Origin: Tholera decimalis | Lineage: Eukaryota > Arthropoda > Insecta > Lepidoptera > Noctuidae | Direction of reading: 5' to 3' | Assembly (NCBI GenBank): GCA_943138885.2 | Contig: OW964567.2 | Coordinates: 34,562,154-34,626,153 of the forward strand | Length of the DNA stretch: 64,000 nt | In this document: in pieces, positions 36,386 through 46,913 of the stretch | Layout: each line of letters opens with the position of its first letter | Position numbering within the stretch: the first letter of the stretch is position 1 | The notes under the pieces: generated by a model | Database searches by the model: none | Told to the model about the DNA's origin: nothing | Seen by the model: only the letters and a program-made list of their open reading frames with translations | Translations under genes and position numbers: made by a program

Positions 36386-36736
36386 TTATTACACTAAACG
36401 TGTTATGTAAACAATGCACTTCTATCAGTGTGTTCATCAATCAGCTGATTCGTCTTGATTGATAAGTTATTGACCCCATCACCCACACAATTGGTACACC
36501 AGACATTGGTGCTTATTACAATGCAAATCTATTGGAAAAAATATTTTTATGTTTATACATTTTGTACGTTTACATCATTATGACTGATATGTCGATTATT
36601 AAATCGGTGGAGGCTTTGCAGTGAAACTGTGCTTGAACAATTTAATATATTTTCTTATAAAAATCTGCATTTTTTATTACCTATTTATCAGATCCCAACT
36701 GCCTGTATAGATTTGAACAAGATACACATATATTTT

Positions 36737-36900
36737 AAGCGTCAACAGCTTAATGGCTAAGGTGTTGGACTTGTGATTGATAGGTCCGGAGTTCGAATCC
36801 CACCCATTACAGTATTGCCGTGAACCCACTCCAGACACAAGCATAGTTAACTTAGTTGGAGAGGTTAACGAGATTGCTGGTAATCTATTACCTAATTGCT
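36737..36900 (+). mobile_element. tRNA-derived SINE (CCCACCCATTACA family)
   Basis: TTAATGGCTAAGGTGTTGGA (A box region), GGAGTTCGAATCCCACCC (B box) and the body TTACAGTATTGCCGTGAACC. It ends GCTGGTAATCTATTACCTAA. Confidence 0.7.
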
Positions 36901-36984
36901 AGTTCTCTTGAAAAAAATGGACAAGCCAGTCTGTTGAAATTGAGGGGCCAAATAATAAAATTAGTCGGTTCGTACTTAAAAATG

Positions 36985-37270
36985 AGCTCGGTATAAAAGA
37001 CACACAGTCCACAGTATACGCAGGATCCTCAATTATTTCGGTCATATTATCCGCCGCCCAGATGAAAAAAAAACTGATTATCTGTGCCACCATGGAGGCC
37101 AAGAGGTACAGAGGGAGATCCCCATTGAGATGGTTGGATCAACTGAAGCAGAGCAGCCCCATAGGTTCGAGGAAGTGGTACGAATAATATGATTAGCGAC
37201 TGACCGCAAAAAATGGAAGTCTGACAGAGCGCTGGGTGAAGTTTGGTGCTCGCAATCTTTAGTTATGAAC
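36985..37270 (+). mobile_element. Degenerate LINE C-terminus
   Basis: Frame pieces read ICATMEAKRYRGRSPLRWLD and QLKQSSPIGSRKWYE, the GKRxRGRPPxRWxDxI tail usual after the reverse transcriptase in insect jockey/RTE-like LINEs. It has stops and is a remnant. Confidence 0.55.
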
Positions 37271-37299
37271 ACAGAGTACATTTTTATATAGGGTAGTCA

Positions 37300-38160
37300 T
37301 GAAGGGTCGGTCGGTTTGAAACACAGATACATATAGGGGTACACTTCTGTTTCTCGGAGTCTAGACCACCTAGCAGAGATCTATTTTCGCCTAGACTTAG
37401 TCGCCAAATATGGGAAGTTTTGTGGCTTAAAAGATATTATGGTACATCGGTGGCCACTAGGCCATGCTTTCTGGCTCGGTAACCTCTATATCTCGTGATC
37501 TAAAACACCTAGCGGAGACCTGTTTTCGCCTGGATTTAGTCATGAATTAGTGGAAATTTATGGCCAAATGCGTGTGTACCAAAATTTGTTGTTTTTTAGT
37601 GTTAAATAAGATGATTTTATTTGTTCAAACATGAGTATACAATTATACATACAAAAAATGCATGCAAGTTGTTTAAACATATACACAGGACGCCATGTTT
37701 GCCATATTTATACAATGGCATACAAATATTTAAGAATGTAAGTATATGCAGATTATTATTGTTCTATTAGTATTAAAATTATACAAGTAATAAATTTATA
37801 TAGTAATCAATAAAATAAACAACTTTATATAATTCAATTCAATAAGTACTTAAAATATTACAGTCACAGTTCACAGTTCTTTAAGTTATTAATGAATTTA
37901 ATTTCCCTATACATTGGTATGAGGAAATAACTTCATTAATAACTTCACTAATAACAGGCGTGATTTCAGAAAAATTTCTTTAAAAAGAGTGTTTTTATGT
38001 ACTTAGGTACTTATTTTCATCCTTATCATAAAAATATAAAAGCACTCGTTCCATCGTAGACGTCATCTATCGCTTTCCATCGGGCGAGAGCGAGGTAAGA
38101 GTGGAATCATCCGAAAAAAATGTTTATTATGGTCAGTCGAGACAGGAGACCGAATACTTC
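37300..38160. other. Intergenic DNA with a local direct duplication
   Basis: Two related stretches, about 37355-37410 and 37485-37550, share GAGAyCTrTTTTCGCCTrGA and CACCTAGC. Otherwise AT-rich with no exon. Confidence 0.4.
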
Positions 38161-38163
38161 TTC

Positions 38164-38385
38164 GACAGGGAGGTCCAGAAGGTTGAGGTTTTTGTGCGTC
38201 ATACGGTCCAGGAGTTCCATTTCCATTTGGCCGTGATGTAGAGTTCAGTTACAATAAACGTTAGATTGTGCTATCTTATCATTTTGGGAGATACTTAGGT
38301 AAAGAATCAGAGGTTAAAATATTGTATTATAATTATCTTTATTCTGATTTGGGGTGTTCTAGAAGTTTGCTTGATATCAACTTGT
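38164..38385 (+). repeat. Direct repeat copy 1 (partner at 61000-61205)
   Basis: CAGGGAGGTCCAGAAGGTTG, TTTGTGCGTCATACGGTCCA and ACAATAAACGTTAGATTGTG are shared with 61000-61205 in the same orientation. No ORF. Class unknown. Confidence 0.75.
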
Positions 38386-38564
38386 GTGGTTGTTAATTTA
38401 AATTGGATATTGCGGATTAAATCAGGTGTTACTTTGCGGAAATCCATACTAAACTAATACTTAGGTACTATAGAAAAATATCAATACCGACTATTAATTA
38501 AATAGTTTTATTTTCATATTTTGGAAATTATCTTTGAGGTCCCAATACTAAGTCTTATTTAACT

Positions 38565-38727
38565 TCTTACTAATATTGTAAATGCGAAAGTTTGTGAGGA
38601 TGGATGTATATATGTAAGGACGTTTGATACTCTTTCACGCAAAAACCACTGAACAGATAAAACTTTACAGTAATATAGCTTATACATCCGAATAACACAA
38701 AGGCTACAATTTGTAAAGACCGTTTTT
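38565..38727 (+). mobile_element. Helitron-like fragment, interrupted
   Basis: CTTACTAATATTGTAAATGC and TCTTTCACGCAAAAACCACT are the 5' part of the Lep1-like family. The copy breaks where the dispersed repeat at 38728 begins and no 3' end is found. Confidence 0.6.
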
Positions 38728-39683
38728 AGGGTTCCGTAGCCGAAAGGCAAAAATCGGAACCCTTATAGTTTCGACATGTCTGTCCGTCTGTCTGTCTGTC
38801 CGTCCGTCCGTATGTCACAGCCATTTTATTCCGAAACTATTAGGACTATACATGTAAAACTTGGTAGGTAGATGTATTCTATGAACCGCTTTCCGATTTT
38901 AAGAGAAAATTTAAAAAGTATTTAAAATAAAGGGGGCTCCCTATACATGGAACTGAAACTGAACATATTTTTTTTCATGAAACCTATACGTGTGTGATAT
39001 CTATAGACAGGTCTTTAAAAATGACATTAAGGTTTCTAAAATGAATTTTTCATAGTGTTAATCGTTTAAAAGATATATGCTTCCAAAGTGGTAAAATGTG
39101 TCTTCCCCCTCTAACTTCTATAATAATATAATAATAATAATATTCCACAACTTTTTTTTTTTCACACACCGCCATTTAGTCCCAAACTAAGCAGAGCTTG
39201 TGGTATGGGTACTAGACAACTGATAAACATACATATATATTTCTAAATACATACATATTATAGATAAATTACACCCAAACAAAGAACAAATGACCGTGCT
39301 CATCACACAAACATTTGTCCTAGGTGGGAATCGAACCCACGACCTTGCGCACAGCAGTCAGGGCCACTGACCACTATCTAAGAAAACTATATGTAGTAGA
39401 TCTTAATGTAAACTTTCAACCAAAATTGGTTTGAACGAGATCGAGTCAGCAGTTTTTGAGATATCGTATATTTTCTAAAACCGCAAATATAACTTTGTAA
39501 TTCATACAAATAAAAACAAATTTATTTGGCGTAGTTGTAAAAATTGTAAATAAGCTAGTTTTAAGAAATTTGTAAGGTTTTTTGTTTTTTTTTTTTCAAA
39601 TAAATATTTTAAGTATATTATATTTATTATAGTTACTACGGAACCCTTCATGGGTGAGTCCGACTCGCACTTGGCCAATTTTT
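38728..39683 (-). repeat. Dispersed repeat, CCAAGTGCGAGTCGGACTCG family, with SINE insertion
   Basis: It begins TTTAGGGTTCCGTAGCCGAA and ends GAGTCCGACTCGCACTTGGC. The sequence closely follows 32707-33432 in reverse. A SINE (39150-39385) interrupts it between CTTCTATAATAAT and AGAAAACTATATG. Confidence 0.85.
39150..39385 (-). mobile_element. tRNA-derived SINE with poly(A) tail, nested
   Basis: The minus strand starts near GGCCCTGACTGCTGTGCGCA and shows the B box GGGTTCGATTCCCACC. The body reads AGGACAAATGTTTGTGTGAT and TGGCGGTGTG, and an A-run (TTTTTTTTTTT on the plus strand) ends it. The host repeat is identifiable on both sides. Confidence 0.8.
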
Positions 39684-39917
39684 TTCACATAATATTAGGA
39701 TAAGTACCTACAGAACTGTTGGAGTTACATGTTGATATTGTAACTACCTACTGTGGGATTGTTCGTCTTAAATAGTTGTAAAAAAAGTTATTTAAAAAAT
39801 CTTAAATATCCGTCGACTGCTCAACTAAAATGCATGAGACAAGCACATTTTCATTTAAAAAGTGACAAGCAGGCGGGGCTCATCCTATTTTTGTAATTAT
39901 ATGTTCAAATTATTGAG

Positions 39918-40124
39918 AACTTACTCACGCGGGGCTTCGCTCCCGTGGATTCTATTACGGTAAAAACATAACTCTCCTTTTTTGCAGTCGGGTAAAAAGT
40001 ACCTATAACCTTCCTCAAGCTTTAAGCTACTTCCATACCAAATTGCATCCAAATCCACCCAGTACTTTCGAAGATTAGCGCGTTCAAGCAAACAAACATT
40101 TCCGCTTTATAATATTAGTATAGA
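39918..40124 (-). mobile_element. Helitron-like element (same family as 4666-5113)
   Basis: The minus strand begins TCTATACTAATATTATAAAG and ends CGAAGCCCCGCGTGAGTAAG. It is more than 90 percent like each arm of the palindrome by eye, with a shorter GTTT tract. Confidence 0.75.
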
Positions 40125-40139
40125 TTTAGTTAAAAAAGT

Positions 40140-41500
40140 CACCCTTCATTATATAGTCCTCAAATTTTTATTATTTTTTATTTCAATGTATTCAGTGACA
40201 ACGACATGCCATCTATCAAAATCGGTTCAGTGGTTTGATAGTTACGAGGGGCCAAAGGAACGGACTTACATACATACATACGCGGTAAAAACCTAACCCT
40301 CCTCCTTTCGGGATTCACCGCAGTCGAGAAAAAAAGTCCGTGACAGCATATGGCTATCTTTTAAGATTGACTCACTATCACCTTTTTATGGTAGGTAATC
40401 AAATTTGATCAAAAATAATGCATTGGTTGCGAAGGACTTTTAATAAATGTGATCCAAATAAATACATTACCCAGCACAAGTATTTAAGTTAGAATAAACG
40501 CCATTGATTTCACTTGATTTAAAATAATATCTTATAAATAATAACTCTGCGAGGAGCTGCGTAACCGTAAAGTCATGTACTAAGTAGTAATCTTAGAGTG
40601 ATGAAGAAATATATTATTTTTGTAGGTTTTTCCCTCAAATTAGCGCAGGTCAAACCGCGGGGCACAGCTAGTGCTTCCATAATCCCATCAAGCCTCTTCA
40701 ACAAACGGACAGACTTACAGGAAGCTTTGCCACAGAAAGACCGCATAATCATACGTGATATTGACTTTATTGACCGCACTGTAGTACTATGCTGATAAGA
40801 GCAGATGATTCCATAGGCTCAGTTGTAATCTGTAACGTTTTGGGTGACGTCGTTATGCCCAAGAAAGGATCTAGCGGGGGGGGGGAGGTCATGGGGGTCA
40901 TGACGCCCCCCTGGGCTGGCTTCAGGACCTAGGTGGACCACCCATTAAAATTGTTAAACATAACGTATTTATATATTTTTGTCTCAATACAGATTTTATT
41001 TTAGTAGTTTCTATATTTAATTCTTCTTATCGTGTGGGTAGTAAGGTTTAACGACCCCATACACCCTAGTGTCAGTTTCTAGACCACCTCAAGGGCCTCT
41101 GAGGTGGTCTATTTTGAAGACCGCCATTTGGCGACCAGCCACCGGCTTATACGTGCCTTCCGAAGAACGGAACCATCTTTTTATCAGACAATCAGGTCAT
41201 TCAGGCCTACAATGTCCTAGCCAAACTGGAAACAACTTTACAAAGTATGCTTGTAATAAAGTACTAAGTTAAAATTCCCTGCCGGAGTCTGTGTTTCCTG
41301 ATCGCTATAACGGAGAGTGAATAGGTTACTTCTAGGCAAGCGTGCTCCATCTTCGACCACATCATCACTTACCATCAGGTGACATGGTGGTCAAACGCGA
41401 GCCTATTATCAATAAAAAATAACTGCTGACCTTATTATAAATCGATATCTGACCTAATTTTAAATTGCGATGTTGAGATGTACCCTAATATAAGATTTTT
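40140..41500. other. Intergenic DNA, repeat fragments
   Basis: 40750-40860 shares CACTGTAGTACTATGCTGAT and TTTTGGGTGACGTCGTTATG with 63595-63690. 41330-41405 is the reverse of the dispersed block at 13068. No gene found. Confidence 0.45.
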
Positions 41501-41511
41501 TTAAATGTATT

Positions 41512-41650
41512 ATGGCTACACTATCTGTTAGTGTAGCGACAGCGGAAAGATCCTCTACGTTACGAAAAATAAAATCGTGGCTAAGAGCTTCAATGGTTGA
41601 AGAACGTCTAACCAGACTGGTACTTTTCCACGTCCACGATGATGATGATA
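41512..41650 (+). pseudogene. hAT transposase C-terminal remnant
   Basis: A frame beginning MATLSVSVATAERSSTLRKI then KSWLRASMVEERLTRL is the hATC pattern VSxATxERxFSxLxxIKxxLRSxMxxERLxxL. It has no upstream catalytic domain and runs out into an unrelated frame at about 41650. It is a different subfamily from 18371-18928. Confidence 0.8.
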
Positions 41651-42240
41651 TTCATCCTAGCCGATTTCGGCTACGGCGACTGTATCATGGCTATTTTATT
41701 CAAACATTAGAGCTTGGTAGTTCAGCTCTCCGACGCGACGGTGCGCTCGCGCTCGTTGGTGACTGGCGTACCCACATTTCGCTCAGAATGTTGCATGCAA
41801 GGCACGTTAACACACCGTTCGCACGACAATAGTGTATGTCCGCTGGTGGTCTGGCCTTCAACTCGTCTCGTTTTTTGTCCAAATCTGATCGTCGTAGCAA
41901 TTCAAAATCAGAGACTTGCAGATTAATGAGACGTCTCCAATCCAAACATTGAGCTGCTTTGTGTTCCCATTGAGATGGTTCGATCTTACATCTTTTCATA
42001 TGCTTTTTTAGAACATCCTCAACAACAACAACATCTTATTGTCTACCCCGTTGACGTTTGCCATATTTGAGTTCTGAGAAGATGCGTTTAGCCAAGCTGT
42101 CGTCCGACATTCGCTACACGTGTCCACTCCAGCGCAGCTGGCGCCTCATGAGGTAGGTCTCGATACCTCAGACGTTTGCACGAAGAAGAACATCCGTGTT
42201 TCAGGCACGATCTCCGGATTTTCATTATATCTCGCAGACA

Positions 42241-42639
42241 CTAAGTGATACCTATCGAGAGCGCAAATGTGCTTTCAAGGTTAACAAAACACAGAAACAT
42301 TGGTCGAACTTGCTCCCTGCTCTTCTCAATAAGCTGACGGCTTGAGAAGATGGCCTCGCAGGTTCCTCTCTCCGGTCTAAAGCCGAACTGAGATCCTGGC
42401 AGTATTTCTTCGGATAAAGGCAGCAATCTATTTAAAAGGACTCGGGCAATATTTTTTCCTGGAATGGAGCGAAGGTAAATGCCTCGGTACGAATTATAGT
42501 CAGAGCGATCTCCTTTGTTTTTATACAGTGAACAAATGCGAGAGATTTTAAAGCACTTAGGTACATCTTCTTCCGCCCACATATGCAATAACAGTTTCCA
42601 CATGGTCTGGTGTAACTCCTCTCCTCCATACTTCAGCAC
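42241..42639 (-). pseudogene. Reverse transcriptase fragment (fingers/palm start)
   Basis: 132 codons: DVPKCFKISRICSLYKNKGD, SYRGIYLRSIPGKNIARVLL, QFGFRPERGTCEAIFSSRQL. These are RT blocks 1-3 of non-LTR elements (KKGD.xxxxYRGIxLLxxxGKxxxRxLxxRL; QxGFRxxRGTxDxIFxxRQ). FVNLESTFAL corresponds to the usual FVDLEKAFD block with its Asp replaced by Asn. The frame stops where the deletion joins the C-terminus. Confidence 0.85.
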
Positions 42640-42644
42640 TGTTT

Positions 42645-42880
42645 TTTGTCAGGTGGGAAAATCATCGAATGACTTCTCCCGCTCTGGGTTAAGCGGAAGG
42701 GTGTGTCAGACTTCTACTGACTAAAAACCCACCCTGTTCCTTCAACTGCTCTTAAGTTCCGGGGCCGCGGTATCTCGTTAAAACATTCCCGCAACCCCAG
42801 CAGGCAATGGCCCTATGGGGCCCCGTCACCGGTGCTGACAGCTCCTTGAGTCGCGCGCGGAACACGACGCGCCGCAAGTA
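42645..42880 (-). mobile_element. R1-clade LINE 3' end inserted in the other LINE
   Basis: On the minus strand it runs from GGCGCGTCGTGTTCCGCGCG through CGCGGCCCCGGAACTTAAGA and TTTTTAGTCAGTAGAAGTCT to CCCACCTGACAAAAAA, a short poly(A). Flanking LINE sequence picks up on both sides. Confidence 0.8.
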
Positions 42881-43099
42881 ACTCTCCCCTAGGTTTAGTG
42901 TGCTGGAGGGAATTAATATAAGTTATATCAGCAGAGCGATCGACATTTAAAAGGTCATTAAAATGTTGAGCCCAGCGTTTCAAGATATCGTCCTTGTTGG
43001 CGAGAGATACTCCATCTAGTGACTTTACCGGTATGTTTAAATTTTTCCTGGTACCTATGACTCTACGAATCTCGTTATAAAATGCACTCAGTTGTCACA

Positions 43100-43717
43100 T
43101 CGAACGACTCTTGCCAAGTTATTTGCCTATCACTATACCCCTATATCCTTTTAACTACGAACCGACTAGTTATGATATTTGGCAACTTTTTTCGACTAAT
43201 TTAACAACTAAAACTGGGTGTGATTTGATTTCAGATCCATGACCGTGGCAAAGCCAGGAAGTGCTAGACTGATGTACAGACAGATAGATAGATAGAATAT
43301 TCTATATTGTACACTAAAATTTGAACACCTAGGTATTTAACAATATAGTTTATTCTAAGGTTACAATGGCGGTCTTCATCAGCATCACGTCGTAATTCTC
43401 CAACCAAAATGACGCGACAATGTCTTTACATATCGATAGTTGGATGCTTGAGTTTCTTACCATTGAGGTAAAAACAACTGAGTCTGGCATTATTTGGACA
43501 GATCAATTCAAATAGGATTAGGCTGCGTTTCCACCACAGATGTGCGAGGATGCGTAGCGAGGGATGTGTTTGTAAAGAACCAATAGAATCGCTTCATTTA
43601 CCTCGCCTCGGTCAGCACACTCGGTCACTTTGGTGGAAACCCCCACACATTTTCACAGCACAGCTAGACATCTTCGCACGACACATTTCCATCGCACATC
43701 TCTGGTGGAAACGCACC
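43100..43717. other. Intergenic DNA, nothing recognisable
   Basis: Includes a GATAGATAGATAGA microsatellite at about 43285 and repeat-like GGTTACAATGGCGGTCTTCA. TTGGACAGATCAATTC through CACCACAGATGTGCGAGGAT is partly mirrored by ATCGCACATCTCTGGTGGAA at 43690, suggesting a small foldback (43515-43715) of CACCAGAG type. Confidence 0.4.
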
Positions 43718-43725
43718 CTTATTAC

Positions 43726-45821
43726 ATGTCCGTAAGGATTGAGGAGCCACATCAGATTTTTTAAACCTGATCGCACCATTATTTAGCAGCAATGTAGCTT
43801 ATTTTGCAGGCCGAATTCTAGATTTAGCAGCAAAATATATCACTAGTTATTTTAATGCAAAAGTGGCTCCTCAATCTAAACGTCTGAATTGAGGAGCCAC
43901 CTGGAACTCGTTAAGTAATAGATGAATATTTATGAAAATTTTGTATCATTTAGTAGTAATTTTGCATATTACCGTCTAAAAATTTAGCTTCTGTAGCGCT
44001 AAAATGAAAGAAATTACAATACTTTTAATATGGCTCCTCAATCTAAACTCAAGAGGTGAATTTCTATTAGATGTGAGCGATCAGTTAATATATTCGACAT
44101 AATCATCATTTAGCAGGTGTTGTGTTTGTTTTTGCAGTATAGGAATAAAATAGTAAAACAGAGTAAATTTTGTATATGAACGCATTTTCTTTGGCTCCTC
44201 AATCCTGACGTTCTAATTATATATGTTTGACTGTAGCCACCTGAGATCTCAACGGAATCTAAAGCCAGAGATACTCGCAGAAATGTCTGCTAAATATATC
44301 TGCACAGTTCAGTAATGTATATATTTTGGATTCTAAAAAAACAATACTTAACAATTTTCTTGTAAATTCATTGTGTAGGGTGACCACATTTTGGGGGTAC
44401 CAACAAATTAATAATTCACTTACGTACCCACAATAATATTTATTTAGTAACAAAACATTCATCAGCGGTGAAGTATTCTCGTTTGTACATGAATAATGTT
44501 CATGTACGAAATAAATAATTACTGAAAAATAAAATTTACAACAACAAAACAACCAAACTGTGTGTTAATATAGTCTATCAAACATAGTTTCATATGAACT
44601 GAATGGTTGTGCTATGCGAACTATTATGTTTTACGTCAAGGTTTTTGTTGCACAAACTGAGTCTGAATTATAATCGTTAAATAGAGTAAGAATATTAATC
44701 ATTTTTTAAGCCAAAGTTGGAGAGTTTTGGAACACTCCGTCTGCACCATAGGAGGATTGAGTGTTCTAAATGAACCTACATAAAATCCAAATAAATTGCT
44801 AAAATAAATTGAATATTTGTGAATAGTTTTCAAAAATTCAATACAATTATTCCACATAAAAATGTTAACCATATATCTAGTATATATGTTGAAACATGCG
44901 TTACAGTATTTTCTCAAACTAGCAGATTGAGTGTTCTAGATAATTGACCATGACTTTCTCACCATAGGTTTCACAATTTTTTTATCTTCACGATGAAGTT
45001 TTCACAATTATTTCTTAAATTATTTCTTGATTTCGTAAAAATATATTTAACTTTTAAAAAGGAGCACTCAATCCACACGCACACATATAATCTGTTATAA
45101 AATATAAATTTAATAAATTACTTATCCTGGTTTCATTAATACGAGTATAATATGGTCACCCTACACACTGAATTTACAAGAAAATAGTTAAGTATTGTTT
45201 TTTCAGAATCCAAAATATATACATTGCTGAACTGTGCAGATATATTTAGCAGACAATTCTGCTAAATGTTAGTATCTCTGGCTTTATATTCCGTTGAGAT
45301 CTCAGGTGGCTACAGTCAAACATATATAATTAGAACGTCAGGATTGAGGAGCCAAAGAAAATGCGTTCATATACAAAATTTACTCTGTTTTACTATTTTA
45401 TTCCTATACTGCAAAAACAAACACAACACCTGCTAAATGATCATTATGTCGAATATATTAATTGATCGCACACATCCGATAGAAATTCACCTCTTGAGTT
45501 TAGATTGAGGAGCCATATTAAAAGTATTGTAATTTCTTTAATTTTAGTGCTGCATAAGCCAAATTTTTAGACGGTAATATGCAAAATTACTACTAAACGA
45601 TACAAAATTTTCATAAATATTCATCTATTACTTAACGAGTTCCAGGTGGCTCCTCAATTCAGACGTTTAGATTGAGGAGCCACTTTTGCATTAAAATAAC
45701 TAGTGATATATTTTGCTGCTAAATCTAGAATTCGGCCTGCAAAATAAGCTACATTGCTGCTAAATAATGGTGACATCATATTTAAAAAATTCTGATGTGG
45801 CTCCTCAATCCTTACGGACAT
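43726..45821. mobile_element. 2.1-kb inverted-repeat element with 661/669-bp arms and 8-bp target duplication
   Basis: The left arm 43726-44386 and the right arm 45153-45821 are inverted copies that differ only at scattered positions. The termini are ATGTCCGTAAGGATTGAGGA and its complement. CTTATTAC flanks both ends (43718-43725 and 45822-45829). The arms repeat GGCTCCTCAATC in both orientations about five times each: for example near 43738, 43869, 43890, 44032 and 44193 in the left arm. The 766-bp spacer carries related GATTGAGTGTTCT motifs and no ORF. Non-autonomous transposon of unknown superfamily; the 8-bp duplication fits hAT or a few others. Confidence 0.85.
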
Positions 45822-45829
45822 CTTATTAC

Positions 45830-46230
45830 GGTGTTTGTTCTCAGAGTAGTCTCAGTTCGGAAACCACGGGCCTGATGTAGTCTAAACTTGGTGTAAACTT
45901 ACCAAAAACGTATGACGTTTAAATATGTATTATGTATAGGTATTCTGTTTGTAAAATTAATACCATTCATCGCGAATCGTTTAGTTCGCATAAAGGATCT
46001 TTGAAGGTACAGTCGTGTAAAAAGTATTACGTTTGTAGAATATTTTTGTGTTTTATACGTTTTCACGTACACACTATGTCAATTGCGACATATTTCAGAG
46101 CGACAAAGATCTTTTATGCGAACTCACGATGGTTTTCTATAAAAAAAAAATACTTGTATTTATAAACGACATGATGATGAGGGTCTGGATTTGCAGATTT
46201 TGTAAATAAAAGTCGAATAAATAAGTCGAA
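45830..46230. other. Sequence between the inverted-repeat element and the AMD1 3' end
   Basis: No element or exon seen. A short inverted pair CGCGAATCGTTTAGTTCGCA / TGCGAACTCACG occurs at 45970-46128. Confidence 0.35.
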
Positions 46231-46235
46231 ATCTT

Positions 46236-46241
46236 TTTATT
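46236..46241 (-). terminator. AATAAA poly(A) signal, candidate for AMD1
   Basis: TTTATT on the plus strand (AATAAA on minus) lies about 535 bp after the AMD1 stop codon, just beyond the GC-rich minisatellite, which would then be in the 3' UTR. Confidence 0.5.
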
Positions 46242-46310
46242 TGATTTGTTAAATCTCAGATTGGCGTTTACGCCCCGCGTTTTGTTCGCGGCTGATCGCG
46301 CCCCGCAAGG

Positions 46311-46460
46311 GCCCGCACGTGGTCCCACATGGCCCCGCACGGCCGCACGTGGTCCCACATGGCCCCGCACGGCCGCACGTGGTCCCACATGGCCCCGCAC
46401 GTGGTCCCACATGGCCCCGCACGTGGTCCCACATGGCCCCGCACGGCCGCTAGTGGCCCC
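46311..46460. repeat. GC-rich 22/30-bp minisatellite in the AMD1 3' flank
   Basis: About five copies of GTGGTCCCACATGGCCCCGC plus AC, some separated by GGCCGCAC. Strongly GC-rich in an AT-rich window. It produces overlapping false frames on both strands. It lies 316-465 bp after the AMD1 stop and probably falls in the 3' UTR. Confidence 0.9.
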
Positions 46461-46775
46461 GCATGGCGCGCCGCCGCATACACCGCTACGTAAGGATGAC
46501 GCCACACAATAATCGGGATTCGTAGAGACGGTGACACTAAGGTAACGTTTATAGTATGATAATATCACTTAATGGAATGGAAGAGTCAGTCATCAGGCGG
46601 GCGGCGCGGTCTCGCAGCAGAGCAGGCGGGCCGCGCGAGCCAGCAGGCCGGCGGGGCTCCGGGGCCCCCGGGGGCCCACGGGCGGGGGGCCCCCGGCCGG
46701 GGAGCCCAGCAGCTCGGCCAGCGCACGGCGCGGGGCCCGCGGGCGGCGGGGCGGGGCCGCCGGGCGCGGGGCCCC

Positions 46776-46913
46776 TCAGCTCGGGAACTTGGCGTACAGC
46801 GCGTACTGCAGCTCGTAGCCCGAGAAGCGGCAGTGCTGGCTGTCCAGCGGGCAGTACGCGCCCAGCGCGGGGAACTTCTTCAGCTGCCGCGCCGCCGACG
46901 CTCCCGGGGAATC
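46776..46913 (-). CDS. AMD1: AMD1 last exon
   Basis: The acceptor is CATTTACAG. It is 45 codons plus TGA in phase 0: DSPGASAARQLKKFPALGAY, LDSQHCRFSGYELQYALYAK, FPS. The FxxxDxQxxxFxxYxLxYAxF tail is the family C-terminus. It is GC-rich compared with the surroundings. Confidence 0.9.
   Translation of the reverse strand, partial: DSPGASAARQLKKFPALGAYCPLDSQHCRFSGYELQYALYAKFPS

Larger units (their letters stand above)
41735..43095 (-). mobile_element. Degenerate non-LTR retrotransposon (jockey/RTE-like), interrupted
   Basis: The minus strand reads first FYNEIRRVIGTRKNLNIPVK and WAQHFNDLLN (43085-42905). It is then interrupted by an R1 fragment, and resumes as reverse transcriptase (42639-42241). 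After a deletion the C-terminus follows: LMRRQLRWSGHV, DSLAKRIFSELKYGKRQRGR and WEHKAAQCLDWRRLINLQ (42210-41900). The order matches insect LINEs with an apurinic-type ORF2. The catalytic FADD region is deleted. Confidence 0.8.

Noticed and set aside
41700..41926. Plus-strand frames beyond the hATC remnant
   Set aside because: No domain; the minus strand carries LINE C-terminal sequence there.
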